From positions 5,723,230 through 5,787,229 of the forward strand of contig NC_087079.1 in assembly GCF_026151205.1 (NCBI RefSeq): a DNA stretch of 64,000 bases. Direction: 5' to 3'. The notes under the pieces are model-generated. The model ran no database searches, was not told where the DNA came from, and saw only the letters and a program-made list of their open reading frames with translations. The translations under genes and the position numbers were made by a program. The stretch comes from Bolinopsis microptera (lineage: Eukaryota; Ctenophora; Tentaculata; Lobata; Bolinopsidae). Below are positions 25,601 to 35,429 of this stretch, one piece after another; positions within the stretch are counted from its first letter, which is position 1, and the number at the start of each line of letters is the position of its first letter.

Positions 25601-28600
25601 GCTGGTCTTGGCCCTGACGGCAAGCCCCTTAGAGGACCAGGAGGAGAACTTCTAGATGAAGACGGTAATCCTCTTGTTGATGAGAACGGTAATCCTATCA
25701 AACCTGGAACAACAGTTGGCCCCGATGGAACCGTGTACGGACCTGATGGTAATGCACTCATTGGACCTGACGGCAAGCCTCTTAAGGCTGGTCTAGGTCC
25801 CGACGGAAAGCCACTTCTAGGACCTGACGGATCGCTTCTTGGACCTGATGGTAAGCCACTTCTTGGACCTGATGGTAAACCTGTTGGTCCTGGCAATGAT
25901 CGAACTCATGCTACTGGTCTTGGTCCTGATGGAAAGCCTCTTGGACCTCTTGGTGCTGACGGAAGACCTCTGCCAGTTGAAGAGGGAGGTGATATGACAG
26001 TGATGTGTGTTGGACCTGACGGAGATCTTGTTCCAGTAGAAATCATCGAGAACCCTGACGGAACCTACTCCGTAAAGGCAGCTCCTGGAATAGAGGGCGA
26101 CTATGTTGCTGACATAATCGGGCCTGATGGCAAGAAACTCGCAAGTATTCCATTCCATGTTGAACCCCAGATCGATGCCAGTAAGGTTAAGATTAACGGT
26201 GATAGCATTGATGGAGTCGTCAAGAAAGACAGGCCAACAAGCTTTGAAATTGACACCACAGATGCCGGAAAAGGACCATTCACTGCGTCACCTTACGAGC
26301 CGGAGACAGTCAAGAATGGAGGTATTCCCGGAGTCGGAGACAAAGACGGACCCAAGAGTCCTGATGAGGAAGATACTGACATCAAGGTTGCTGTTATCGG
26401 ACCCAACGGAGAACCAGTCGACTGCACAGTTGTTGACAAGGGTGACGGTTTGTTCGATGTTTCATACAAGCCCACAAAGAAGGACCCCACAAAGTCGTTG
26501 TTACAGCTAACGATGATCTGGTGCCTGGTGCCCCAGTTCCAGTGGATGTCTTCCCCAACGGAGATGCAAGCAAGTGCAAAGCAAGTGGACCTGGTCTTGA
26601 ACCTAAAGGACTCGTTGCAGGTAAACCTGGCACTTTCAAGGTTGATGCTACCCGAGCAGGCGATGGAGACGTGGAGGTTGTTGTTACCTCTCCTAATCCT
26701 AAGTTCGATGCTGGTGTAAAGGTCACCAAGAGAGGAAAGGGAATATTTGATTGCGAATACAGTCCTTCATTGAAGGGACCGTATGAGGTCAAGGTACTCT
26801 TCGCTGGAGAGGAAATCCCCGGCAGTACATACGCTGTCAAGGTTGCTCCTAACCCCAACGCTGAGAAGGTTATCGTTTCTGGCAAGGGTCTCAAGAAGGG
26901 CTATGCCAAGAAACCTAACAAGTTCACTGTTGCACCTAACGGAGCTGAAGGAGCCCTTAACTTCGACGTTGAAGGACCCTCTAAGTGTGATATTGATGTG
27001 GAAGACAACGGAGATGGAACTGTGACAGTTACCTACACTCCTCAAGAAGCCGGAGAATACACCATCAACGTCACCTTGGATGGTGCACAAGCCCCTGGAG
27101 GTCCATTCTTCCCTCTCATTGAGGAACCACAACCGTCTGATGCCTCCAAGGTTAAACTTTCAGGTGATGGAATCGGAAACAACGTTAAGACCGGAGTTCC
27201 TTCGACCATCAAGATCGACGCGTCGGAAGCAGGCCCAGGAGATGTTGGTGTTGTCATCAAATCTCCAAGTGGATCCAAGGTTCCAGTTAAGATCATCGAC
27301 AATGAAGATGGAACATACGACGTTACCTTCGTTCCTGAAGAGGTTGGAAACCACAACGTCGATGTCAAGTTTGACGGGGATAAGGTGCCTGGTGCCCCTC
27401 TCACTGTTCCAGTTAAACCTGGTATTGATGCCAACAAGGTGAAATGTGCTGGAGACGGTCTCGATAATCCCAAAGCAAAACACGACAATGTGTTCACGAT
27501 CGACACTAGTGACGCTGGACCTGGAGATGATGTTACCGTTGAAATCGTTCCAATCGACAAATCTGGTAAACCAATCCCTGGAGGCAAACGAGTTCCTGTT
27601 ACCATCAAGGATCTCGGAAACGGTATCAAGTCTTGTGTTTTCAAACCGGATGATGAAGGACTCTATTCAGTGGATCTCAAATTCTGCGGAAAGAACCCCA
27701 AGGACTTCCCTCGCGGTATTAACGTTAAGGGACCAGGTGCTCAGGGAGCTCGTCTACCTAACATCAATGGTCTTGAGGTCGAACCAGATCAAGAGATCAA
27801 CATTCCAGTTGACCTCAGTGGTTCAGGCCCAGGTAACTTTGTTGTTATCATGAGGAACGACACAACCGGAGAAGAAGAACCAGTCCGTGTGACTGATGGA
27901 CCTAACCTGATCAAGAACGTTACTCTGAAACCAAACGGTTCCGGACCACACACCATTGTCATGACATTCGATGATGAAGATCTTCCCGGTGGACCATACA
28001 CCATCACCGTCAAGAAACCAGTCGGTGCTGATGCATGCTTCATGAAACCAACTAAGGATGGCAAGCTGTTCACCCCTGACGGCGACTTTTTGTCCTTCGT
28101 TATCGATCTCAGCCAAGCCGGACCTGGATCTCTTACTGGTATTGCCAAGACACCAAGTGGTAAGACTGTGCCAATTGACATTGAAGTTGATAAGGATACT
28201 GGACTCGCACAGATCAGGTTCAAGCCTACTGAAAGAGGAATCCATATCATCAACCTACTGTTCAACGGTCATCCAATCCCCGGATGTCCATTCGAAATGG
28301 ATATCCAAGGACCTGCTGATGTAACAATGAACGGCGGAAAACCAAGAGATGGATCCAACACAATCTGTCTAGATCTCGACGACAGATCTCTGGTGGTTGT
28401 TCCTAACCTGGTAAATGTCAAGATAACTAGAGGACAGGACATGAAGATCCCAATCGATCTTACCTTCTCTGGAATGGGAGAGATCGAGGTTACCTGTATC
28501 CACGACTCAACCCTTGAACATGTCCCATGCAAACTTGTGGACACTCCTAACGGAAAGGAAGTACAAGTCAGCCCCAAAGAACCCGGCTGGTACACTGTCC

Positions 28601-31600
28601 ATCTCAAGTTCAACGGACAGAACTTACCTGGAAGTCCATACAAATTCGAGGTCAAGGAACCCACTGGTGCTGACGCCTGCAAGATCAAGCGAGGCCCCAA
28701 GTCACCTCTCAAGGAGGGAGATGAAGTTACTCTTATCATCGATGTGTCCAAGGCTGGCGAGGGACAACTCCTCGGAACATGCAAGGGACCTGATAGCAGT
28801 AACATCACTGTGAGGACCACAACTTTGGACAACGGAGATATTGAGGTATCATTCAAACCAAGAGGAGATGGAGACCACACCCTGGATCTCACTTTCAACA
28901 ACAGATCCATCCCTGGATGTCCTGCTATCGTCAACATCAGACACGTTACCCCAGACAGCATGGGTCTTGTATTGGACCTTGCACCATGGGAGGTGGACGC
29001 TGGAGCTAAGGGAGCTAAGGGAGTCAGACATCCTAACTTCGACGATATCACCGTACAGCTCAACCAGACCATGAAGGTTAGATTTCAAGTTATTTCTTTT
29101 CCTTTTTTGAACATTTGTGAACAATTCCTTCAAAAAAATGAATTTCTTTTTTTGAATCACATCGATAAACTATTTTGCTAGTAACCTAAAACTGTTCACT
29201 TTCAGATTCCTATTGATCTGAGTGCTGCTGGCCCTGGTAACATAGAGGTATCCTGCATGCAGGAGAAAACTAAAACTCCTTGCCCAGTCACTGTTATACC
29301 CACCAAACAAGGTTATTATTGTTAATTAAGTATTATTGTTAACTGTTAATTAAGTTGAATCGTAAAAGTCTACTTTGAACTGAGAGGCCGATTAGTTTGT
29401 CTATATTTTAGGTTAAAATAACTTACAGATATAGATATAGTATAGATCCCTATACAAGTCTAAACCACAGCCTATTTTTAGACATTTAGACATGTATTTT
29501 TATCAAGGGATTCTTTATACATCCCTTCATCAATTGAAAAATACCCATGACCCTACTTTACTAGGTGCTGTTGAGATAGCTGTGAAGCCCCTGGAAACAG
29601 GACCTCATCTACTCCACATCACCTTCAACGGAGTGGATCTGCCCAAGTCTCCATTCAGATTCATGGTGGAACCACCAAGCGGTGCTAACGCTGTCACTCT
29701 CAAGAAGAACGCACAGGCTGTCAAGGTAAATAATCTTGTCCCCTTTAGTTCTTTTAACTATTCTTTGGACTTGAGTCTGAGTTGTTTGAATGAAATGGAA
29801 CCACATCAGTGCTTGTCAGCCAATATTATTCAAGATATAGGCAAATGACTTTGTCATGACTGGCCTCTTACACACTGAGGAAACTATTGTAAGTGACAGT
29901 GAGCATGAAACTGAACTGTGCCTACTATTCAGGTTGTGAAGGACGGAGTACAGTTTGCTATCGACTGTTCCAGAGCTGGACCTGGTGTACTTACCGCCGC
30001 CTGCACTGGACCTGATGGACAACTCGTACCTTGCGACTGCAAGAAGGTAAAAATTGGTTTTAAGTTATAAATATAAATATATTATAATGTGTATTGTGTA
30101 AGTTATATATTATAATGTGTTAGTTTCATAGCCGTATGGTTGCCGGAAAATGAGAGTTTACAGAACACTGGTGAAGGTTCAAAACTTGCAATTTTACTAC
30201 CGATAAATTATAGCCGTTAATGTATTTAACGGCCAAACCAATAGTTAGTATTATGCAGCGTCATGTTTACAGCGTAACATTACACGCATAATATGAGAAA
30301 TATTACACGCTCCACGATAACAAATAATAATGATAATTCACAATATAATGCGTACCAGCCATAACATGATAGTAACAACCATAAACCCACAGTCCGGTAG
30401 CGACCAGCTGATAACAATAAAGCCCACCAAGCCTGGACTTCACTCCCTGGAAGTTATGTGGGACGGCCAACAAATCCCCGGATCACCGATTGAGATAATG
30501 ATTAATATGGTAGACGGACGAATCATTTACGAGCTTTGCGACGTACTGTTGATGCTGATGGGTGCTTTCACCGTGAGAACCCCTGATCTCAGTAACATCC
30601 AACTTGAGATTAACCAGTTTATTAGGATTCCTATTGATTGCAGACTTGCTGGTCCTGGAAAACTTCAGGTTTGTTTTTAGGATTTATTGGTTTGTTGGAA
30701 TTTTGGTTTGTTCAGTGGGATTTATCAAGGGTTCATTTCTAACTGTGCCCCGGACTGCAACTAGAGAGTGCACAAAATTTGTTACCCCCTTGTACACTGT
30801 ACTATACACAGTTATTCCATACTAGTCTCACCTCCTGCTTTGTAATATTTTCGCTGAGTAAATTCCGAGGTTTTAATTTGCTTTTCCTGCTTTCACCCGG
30901 CCTACCGGATGAAACGCTGCAAATCTCATTATAGGAGCTGCACAATCTGTCACGTGACTACGTTTTGTTGTGTCACGTGACAAGTTGATGAGCCTTTTAA
31001 GAAAATATTTAACTTTTTCCAAATAGATTGAGTGATAATAATGTTAAAATGAGGGTCATCAGTCGGTCTATTTAGAAAGAAGAGATTCTTGAAATAATAC
31101 TCAAATAAGACTCAACAACAGCACAGCCGTACAGGTCTTACGATTCAGTAGCAAAAAACTCTATGCAGTGAAGTGCACACTCAACACCTCCCTGCTACTG
31201 CAGTATACTATGGTAATTGCTCAATCACATGATAATATGTTTAACTCAGGTCACCTGCAAAAATGAGGACACTGGAACTTCCATTGATTGTGATATGAAG
31301 AAGACCGGAGATATGTACGAGATTACAATCAAACCTACAGGTAATTATCATCCAAATAGTTCCATTCCCACCACTCATTTGTCAAATCGATTAGATTCAA
31401 GTTTTCTTTCAAGTGAAAACGTCTAAAGCCGCCGCCGATCAAAAAAGAAGTTACCAATGAATATTTCTACCACTCCTAGCCAAGTTTAAACAATTTCCCT
31501 TGATCAGATCCTGGTCGACACGCTCTGAACATCATGTGGGACGGTAAGCACATCCCAGGATCCCCAGCTTACTTCACAGTAAAGGGACCTGCCCCTGCTA

Positions 31601-33015
31601 GACTCTGTTACATCCTCTCTGGAGCTGACCACATCAAGTGCAGCAAGGGAGCTATATCGTTCAGGTTGGTTAACTGGTGCTGTAACAGTTGCGGCAGAAT
31701 CACGTATAGTTGATATCAGTTCACTGTACTGATTGTGATTCTGTAGGTTTTGTATGTTATTCTGTAGCTGCTGGAAAACTTGCCAGCCCAAGCTGACATG
31801 TAGGAACTTTACAGAAATTGTATGCAGCGATACTTTGATTCCGGAACAGTTCAGCTGCCAACAAATAGAAATACTGGGGGAATGTGTTTGCTCAAAATAA
31901 TATGCTTAATTTCTATTGTCACTAAGCATATAATCCTGAATTCCGCTGGCCCAGTGCAAGACTAGTTTGGGTTCTGATAAATTTCTATTACATCTATCCC
32001 CTTAAACAAGCCGAATATTTTAACACGATCCCTTCAGATGTACCACCCAAGAAGCAGGCAAAGGAGAACTTACTGCCATTGGAGTAGATCCGTTCGGTAA
32101 GCAGTTCGAGTGCGAAATCACTGAAGAACCTAACCTAACCTACGCTATTGCCTTCAAACCGGAGGTACCTGGTGTACACAACGTAGACGTTAAGTACAAC
32201 GGGCTGAGCATCAACGGCAGTCCTGCCCTCATTGACATAAAGTCCCTACCACAGGTACTATTAGAAATATTCAACATTCCACGCTACTGTATTTAGCTAT
32301 TCACCTCGACTTTAATCAACTGCATACAATACGTATAGCCTTAGAAAGGAAGTGTAGCTGGCCACTTAACTGGCTACTTAACTGGCCACTTAACTGGCCA
32401 CTTAACTGGCCACTTAACTGGCCACTTAACTGGCCAGTGTCGCTTATTTAACGTGCTCAATGACCTACATATCCACCTGATCCACACCATCTTAACCAAT
32501 ATCACCCCAGGGAGATGAGGGTGGTATCTCGCTCGAGCTGATCAGCTGCAGAGACACAACCTCCAGTGGCGCCGGAACGGAAACCCAAGTCCAACAGAAA
32601 GCGACCATTACCCTGCCCATCCCACAGAAGGACCACAGCGGACTTTCGGTGTCTTGTAAGGGACCTGATGGAAGCGATCTGCCTTGTGAGGTAAAACTCC
32701 CTTTATCTTTTCAAGTTTTATTTGGATTCAGTCACATTCCAGTTTCATAACAAAAATTGAAAACTTGTCAACTAAATTTATGGTGCGCCATTAAAATATG
32801 AGACGCACAATAACCACTCATTTTATTTATTATATATGTATAATAATTATATATTTTATTTTATATATTCTTTATTTCAGTTGGGTGCCAGTACTGACGC
32901 CGGTATTAACGTTCTGTTTGAACCAAGTCAAGGTGGTAAACACACTTTGACGGTCATGTTGAACGGTAATAACTACCCAGGGACGCCTGTAGACGTAGAA
33001 GTACAAGGACTGTAG
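10627..33015 (+). CDS. Filamin with giant GPDGKP-repeat insertions (multi-exon)
   Basis: Filamins are cytoplasmic actin cross-linkers: an N-terminal pair of CH domains binds F-actin, Ig-like repeats form a rod, and the last repeat dimerises. Coding exons: 10627-10764, 11065-11227, 12078-12172, 12481-12607, 12787-12956, 13228-13314, 13702-29076, 29206-29311, 29565-29725, 29933-30046, 30393-30668, 31250-31340, 31508-31664, 32038-32254, 32511-32690, 32881-33015. All are bounded by GT-AG and all phases agree. CH1 is residues ~22-130 (RTFTRWVNENL; LKLILGMVWHLILHYQ) and CH2 ~140-250 (DEL.MMTYLSYFPNAK). Then come about 22 filamin Ig repeats with D..KAGxG and SPF.V signatures; repeats 7 and 8 are split by GPDGKP arrays. 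Total is about 5,860 residues, against about 2,600 for ordinary filamins. Two single-base frame changes inside the giant exon cancel each other, so the exon length stays a multiple of three. No vertebrate-type hinge is evident. Family assignment is secure. Confidence 0.93.
11560..12077 (+). repeat. Intronic minisatellite (TATCCTACACAA type)
   Basis: Most of filamin intron 2 is a degenerate array of 'tatcctac(a)(c/t)a..' units of about 12 bp. It has a higher-order unit of roughly 100-120 bp marked by 'ctaccagatattaacccctgatatt' near 11,828, 11,950 and 12,045. The last unit runs into the acceptor of exon 3 (tacccag at 12,071-12,077). Confidence 0.8.
15775..17725 (+). repeat. GPDGKP array 1, inserted in filamin Ig repeat 7
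   Basis: About 650 residues of GPDGKPL-type repeats (residues ~950-1,600 counting from 10,627). Ig repeat 7 starts normally (VDASKIVIGGDGL...DAQKAGNAPFSISVNG), stops at the loop after strand B, and resumes after the array at about 17,731 (INVVILGPDDKPVPATV...CPVEVDVKPS). Within the array, GPDG motifs are spaced 7-16 residues apart and grouped in ~60-65-residue supermodules containing a DKDGNLLGPDGKP-like segment. Codon choice varies between copies while the residues are conserved. The array is Cys-poor, with roughly balanced Asp and Lys. Confidence 0.9.
17950..25985 (+). repeat. GPDGKP array 2, inserted in filamin Ig repeat 8
   Basis: About 2,680 residues (~1,677-4,355), roughly forty ~60-65-residue supermodules, each with about six GPDG turns. 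A typical order is GPDGTVY, GPDGKPLL, GPDGKPLKAGL, GPDGKPLTDKDGNLL, GPDGKPLL, GPDGKPIKPG. It follows strand A of Ig repeat 8 (LDLDKLAYGVGG) and ends at strand C (MTVMCVGPDGDLVPVEI). Strand B of that repeat is not recognisable, so the array has replaced or displaced it. A short segment near 18,125-18,275 (PSDDTNKSG...; LDLKINPKDLGVDKLN) breaks the pattern and resembles a decayed piece of Ig domain. Contains the frame shift at 20,044-20,049. Confidence 0.9.
20044..20049 (+). other. Frame shift 1 in filamin: CCC TGA
   Basis: The upstream frame reads CTC GGA CCC TGA and stops. Skipping one base (the T, or one C of CCC) gives GGA CCN GAT GGT AAG, restoring GPDGK exactly. The repeat then continues for 6.4 kb in the new frame. 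An extra C in a C-run (assembly or true mutation) is the simple explanation. CCC-TGA is also the kind of sequence at which +1 programmed frameshifting is known (the antizyme site is UCC-UGA), so that possibility should not be dismissed. Confidence 0.8.
26482..26488 (+). other. Frame shift 2 in filamin: one base short
   Basis: In repeat 9 the frame in use reads KKDPTKSLLQL, while the other frame from about 26,485 reads HKVVVTANDDLVPGAPVPV, the expected filamin strand F-G. Adding one base to GG (26,482-26,483) or to the CCCC run (26,485-26,488) restores K-K-(G/D)-P-H-K-V-V-V. Together with shift 1 the reading frame returns to the original one. The most likely causes are homopolymer-length errors, with true mutation or recoding less likely. 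Confidence 0.8.
32357..32437 (+). repeat. 12-bp minisatellite in a filamin intron
   Basis: Nearly seven tandem copies of 'ctggccacttaa' lie between the exons ending at 32,254 and starting at 32,511. One copy has gct for gcc. No coding role. Confidence 0.9.
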
Positions 33016-33045
33016 GATCTAACTTATTTTTAGGGGATGGATTTG

Positions 33046-33051
33046 AATAAA
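33046..33051 (+). terminator. Polyadenylation signal of filamin
   Basis: AATAAA 31 bases after the stop codon TAG at 33,013-33,015, a usual position for 3' end formation with a short 3' UTR. Confidence 0.7.
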
Positions 33052-33750
33052 CGTCCTCTAGGTTCATATTATCACAAATTTGGGAAGTTTTTCTCGGGCG
33101 GATCGGACTAGTTTGATACACGACCCCAACTGGTTTTATCTGACTCAGTTTTTCTATTCTTAATTAAAGCGTTTTATTTTGTTTAAAATTCAATGTTTTA
33201 AATTTAAAGTTATATATTTGCAAATGAATGGTGATTTGTACTATACTTTCTTTTTTCTGTTTTCTATGGATAGCACTTATGGTGAAAATTTGGCTGAATT
33301 TGTATGTTGTCGCCACTATTAACATCACCGAAACCCCGTGGTAATCAAAATTTTCGGTTACCATGGAAACCATCTTCCGGTTGTCGTGGTTTCAATATAT
33401 GACTCTATGCTGATGTTTATATTTTGTACAAAAAATGTTTTTGAGCTTATGTTAAATAACAGTATGCTATTGTATAGATACGAGATATACGAATTACGAT
33501 GACACACTCTTTACGGATTATATTGATAACCTACAAATTTTCCAATGTAAAACTATGCGTACAACTATTAAGTTTAGATTTTACTAAACAAATTGATGTG
33601 TTTTTATTTGTTCGTGGCTTTTTAGTTCATAGTTCGAGGAAAATGATTATGCTGAAGTAGGATGAATCTCTCAACATAAAAATGTAAGCGGTTTTCCGTT
33701 TTTGACAAACAACCTTGAGATACATACTCATACTGAGTGGAGTTGGGTTA
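33052..33750. other. Intergenic DNA without recognised features
   Basis: AT-rich sequence between the filamin 3' end and the Penelope-like relic. No exon or RNA gene seen. Confidence 0.5.
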
Positions 33751-33830
33751 AAAACATATAAGAGATACGATGATTTAACTTGTAGAAGCTTTCAATAAAC
33801 ATGTGTTAATCGTCGTCAGCTGAATGTGAT
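33751..33830 (-). mobile_element. Penelope-like element 3' end, hammerhead-like core
   Basis: On the minus strand this carries CTGACGA (33,819-33,813), 19 bases, then GAAAGCT (33,793-33,787). A related copy lies at 38,615-38,700 with CTGAAGA, the same 19-base spacing and GAAAGCT. It lies directly downstream of the Penelope-type GIY-YIG fragment in the same orientation. Hammerhead ribozymes with a CTGANGA...GAAA core are known in the terminal repeats of Penelope-like elements. I could not show convincing stems II and III, so the ribozyme identity is a hypothesis. Confidence 0.4.
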
Positions 33831-33931
33831 GTGGTGGACAATGCTTATATGTGATTGAGTGGTGTCAGGGATGGAGGGTGGGGGAAGTGTGGGTGGGAAA
33901 GTGAAAATTACAGTACAATGTCAATAAAAAT

Positions 33932-34321
33932 TTAGTCTTCTGTTGAGGTTGAGAAGGAAATGCCAGATGGTCTGGACTTTAAGGATTTGGCAATTTTAGG
34001 AAGAATGGGGTCCCAGAGGGAACTACATTTGGGTGCGCGGTCTGTTCTGTTCATAGCTGGTTGTCGTATTTGTATAGCTGCGTGTTCTGTGAGGTCAAGT
34101 TGGGAGCGTGAGGTGAGGGATTTGAGGACTTCGATGTTGTTCCAGGAGATGGTGTGGCCGGTGGTCAGGGCATGATGTGCAGGGGCTGATTTGATTCTGT
34201 CTGTGGATTCGTCGATGGCGTTGTTGAGTCTGTAACATCGTTCGTGTTCTTTCATGCGGTGGACCAAGGGTCTGTAGGTCTGTCCGGCGTATTTGGAGGG
34301 GCACTGTGAGTACATACTCAT
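33932..34321 (-). mobile_element. Penelope-like retroelement fragment, GIY-YIG endonuclease
   Basis: The minus strand encodes about 130 residues ending at 33,932. The conserved part KYAGQTYRPLVHRMKEHERC corresponds to the second half of a GIY-YIG endonuclease domain (Y-x-G-x-T...R...H). It is followed by HHALTTGH and by LTEHAAIQIRQPAMNR, the usual C-terminal pattern of Penelope-type proteins. The reverse transcriptase part is absent, so this is a 5'-truncated copy. Penelope elements use this endonuclease for target-primed insertion. Confidence 0.75.
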
Positions 34322-34602
34322 AGTTTATAAAGTTGCAAGTACGAAGAGTGGAGACATTCCATATTATATCATTGCAGTTATTAACTGCATTTGCAATAAC
34401 TCACATTATATTTGTTATTTTTTCATTACGCAAATTTCATCTGCGGTGCATACTTAATAGGTTTACTGGTTTAACAGCCACCGCGACCCGCGTGCTCCGA
34501 AATGATATCTACCGTTGAGTGGACACATTTATTGCTTGATACATGAGCGGGGGATAAAATGGATACATTGAGTAAAATAACTTAAGACGCGGAGGTGCAA
34601 TT

Positions 34603-35295
34603 ACAAGCTGGTATAGACATACTAAGTACATGGGAATCAACATAAGAGATGATGATAACCCGACTCTGGTTGCTGGGAGTGGGAAGAACATTGAGAAAGT
34701 CGATGACTTTGTATATTTGGGTAGTAGAATGAAGAGTTCGGAGAAGGACTTCGAAGTGAGGAAAGCTAATGCATGGGGAGCGTGTCACCAAATGAAGCTT
34801 GTATGGAAGTCGGATATGCGTAGAGATCTCAAGATACGACTCTTCCTGGCTACAGTCGAGTCCATCCTTCTATATGGCTCTGAAACATGGACTGTCAGCC
34901 AGACCCTCGCAAAACGTATTGATGGATGTTATACGAGAATGCTGAGGATGGCACTTAACATTGACTGGAAAGAGCGGCAGACTAACGCCAAGGTGTATGG
35001 ACACCTCATCAGAGCATCTGATAAGATAGCTGCACGGAGGATGAGACTCGCACGCGCAGGTCATTTAGCCAGACATGAAGAACTTCTGAGTCATCAACTT
35101 CTCTTCTGGGAACCCCTTCAAGGACATCGTCGAAGGGGAAGACCACACCTCACATATATTGACATCCTTCGGAAGGACACGGGGCTTGACGACAGCAAGG
35201 AGATTAACAAACTCATACTGGATAGACAGATTTGGAAAAAAAACTATCTCTGTTCGGACGTTGAAGCCGCCCTAAGTCGAGTAAGTCGAGTATAA
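34603..35295 (+). mobile_element. 5'-truncated non-LTR retrotransposon (RT thumb/C-terminus)
   Basis: An open frame (conserved from about 34,620, TKYMGIN) with IEKVDDFVYLGSRM, IRLFLATVESILLYGSETWT, CYTRMLRMALNIDWKER, RRMRLARAGHLARHEELL and RRGRPHLTYIDILRKDTGL. This is the region just after the RT catalytic core in jockey/RTE-like LINE proteins. It matches, segment by segment, the longer copy on the minus strand at 42,199-43,386. The catalytic YADD/FADD box is missing, so this copy is dead. The frame is intact to a TAA stop at 35,293. Confidence 0.8.
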
Positions 35296-35429
35296 ACGTA
35301 TAATCTAATGATTGAGGTAAACTGCTAACGGTGGTTCAAACTGAAACATGTGACAACACTTCCAATTCCAGGCTCTTTTATAGTTAAATAAGAGTTTTCT
35401 CAATTTCTTCGATTGACACTTGACCATTG

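Larger units (their letters stand above)
13702..29076 (+). other. Giant 15,375-bp internal exon of filamin
   Basis: This single exon runs from an acceptor (cccctgcag|gta) to a donor (atgaag|gttaga) and encodes about 5,125 codons: Ig repeats 1-17 and the start of 18, plus both GPDGKP arrays. Exons flanking it are 87-276 bp. I see no interior break in homology requiring an intron; the only interruptions are two one-base frame shifts. Internal exons of this size are rare in animals and are mostly known from repetitive giant proteins such as titin, mucins and nesprins. Confidence 0.85.

Noticed and set aside
15775..25985. Collagen-like triple helix
   Set aside because: Gly is not at every third position; the spacing is G-P-D-G-K-P-L-L-G, so it is not a Gly-X-Y repeat.
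13677..26283. Many antisense frames opposite the filamin exon (Pro/Gly/Ser-rich)
   Set aside because: They are mirror images of the GPDGKP codons, and reading the sense strand gives a coherent filamin.
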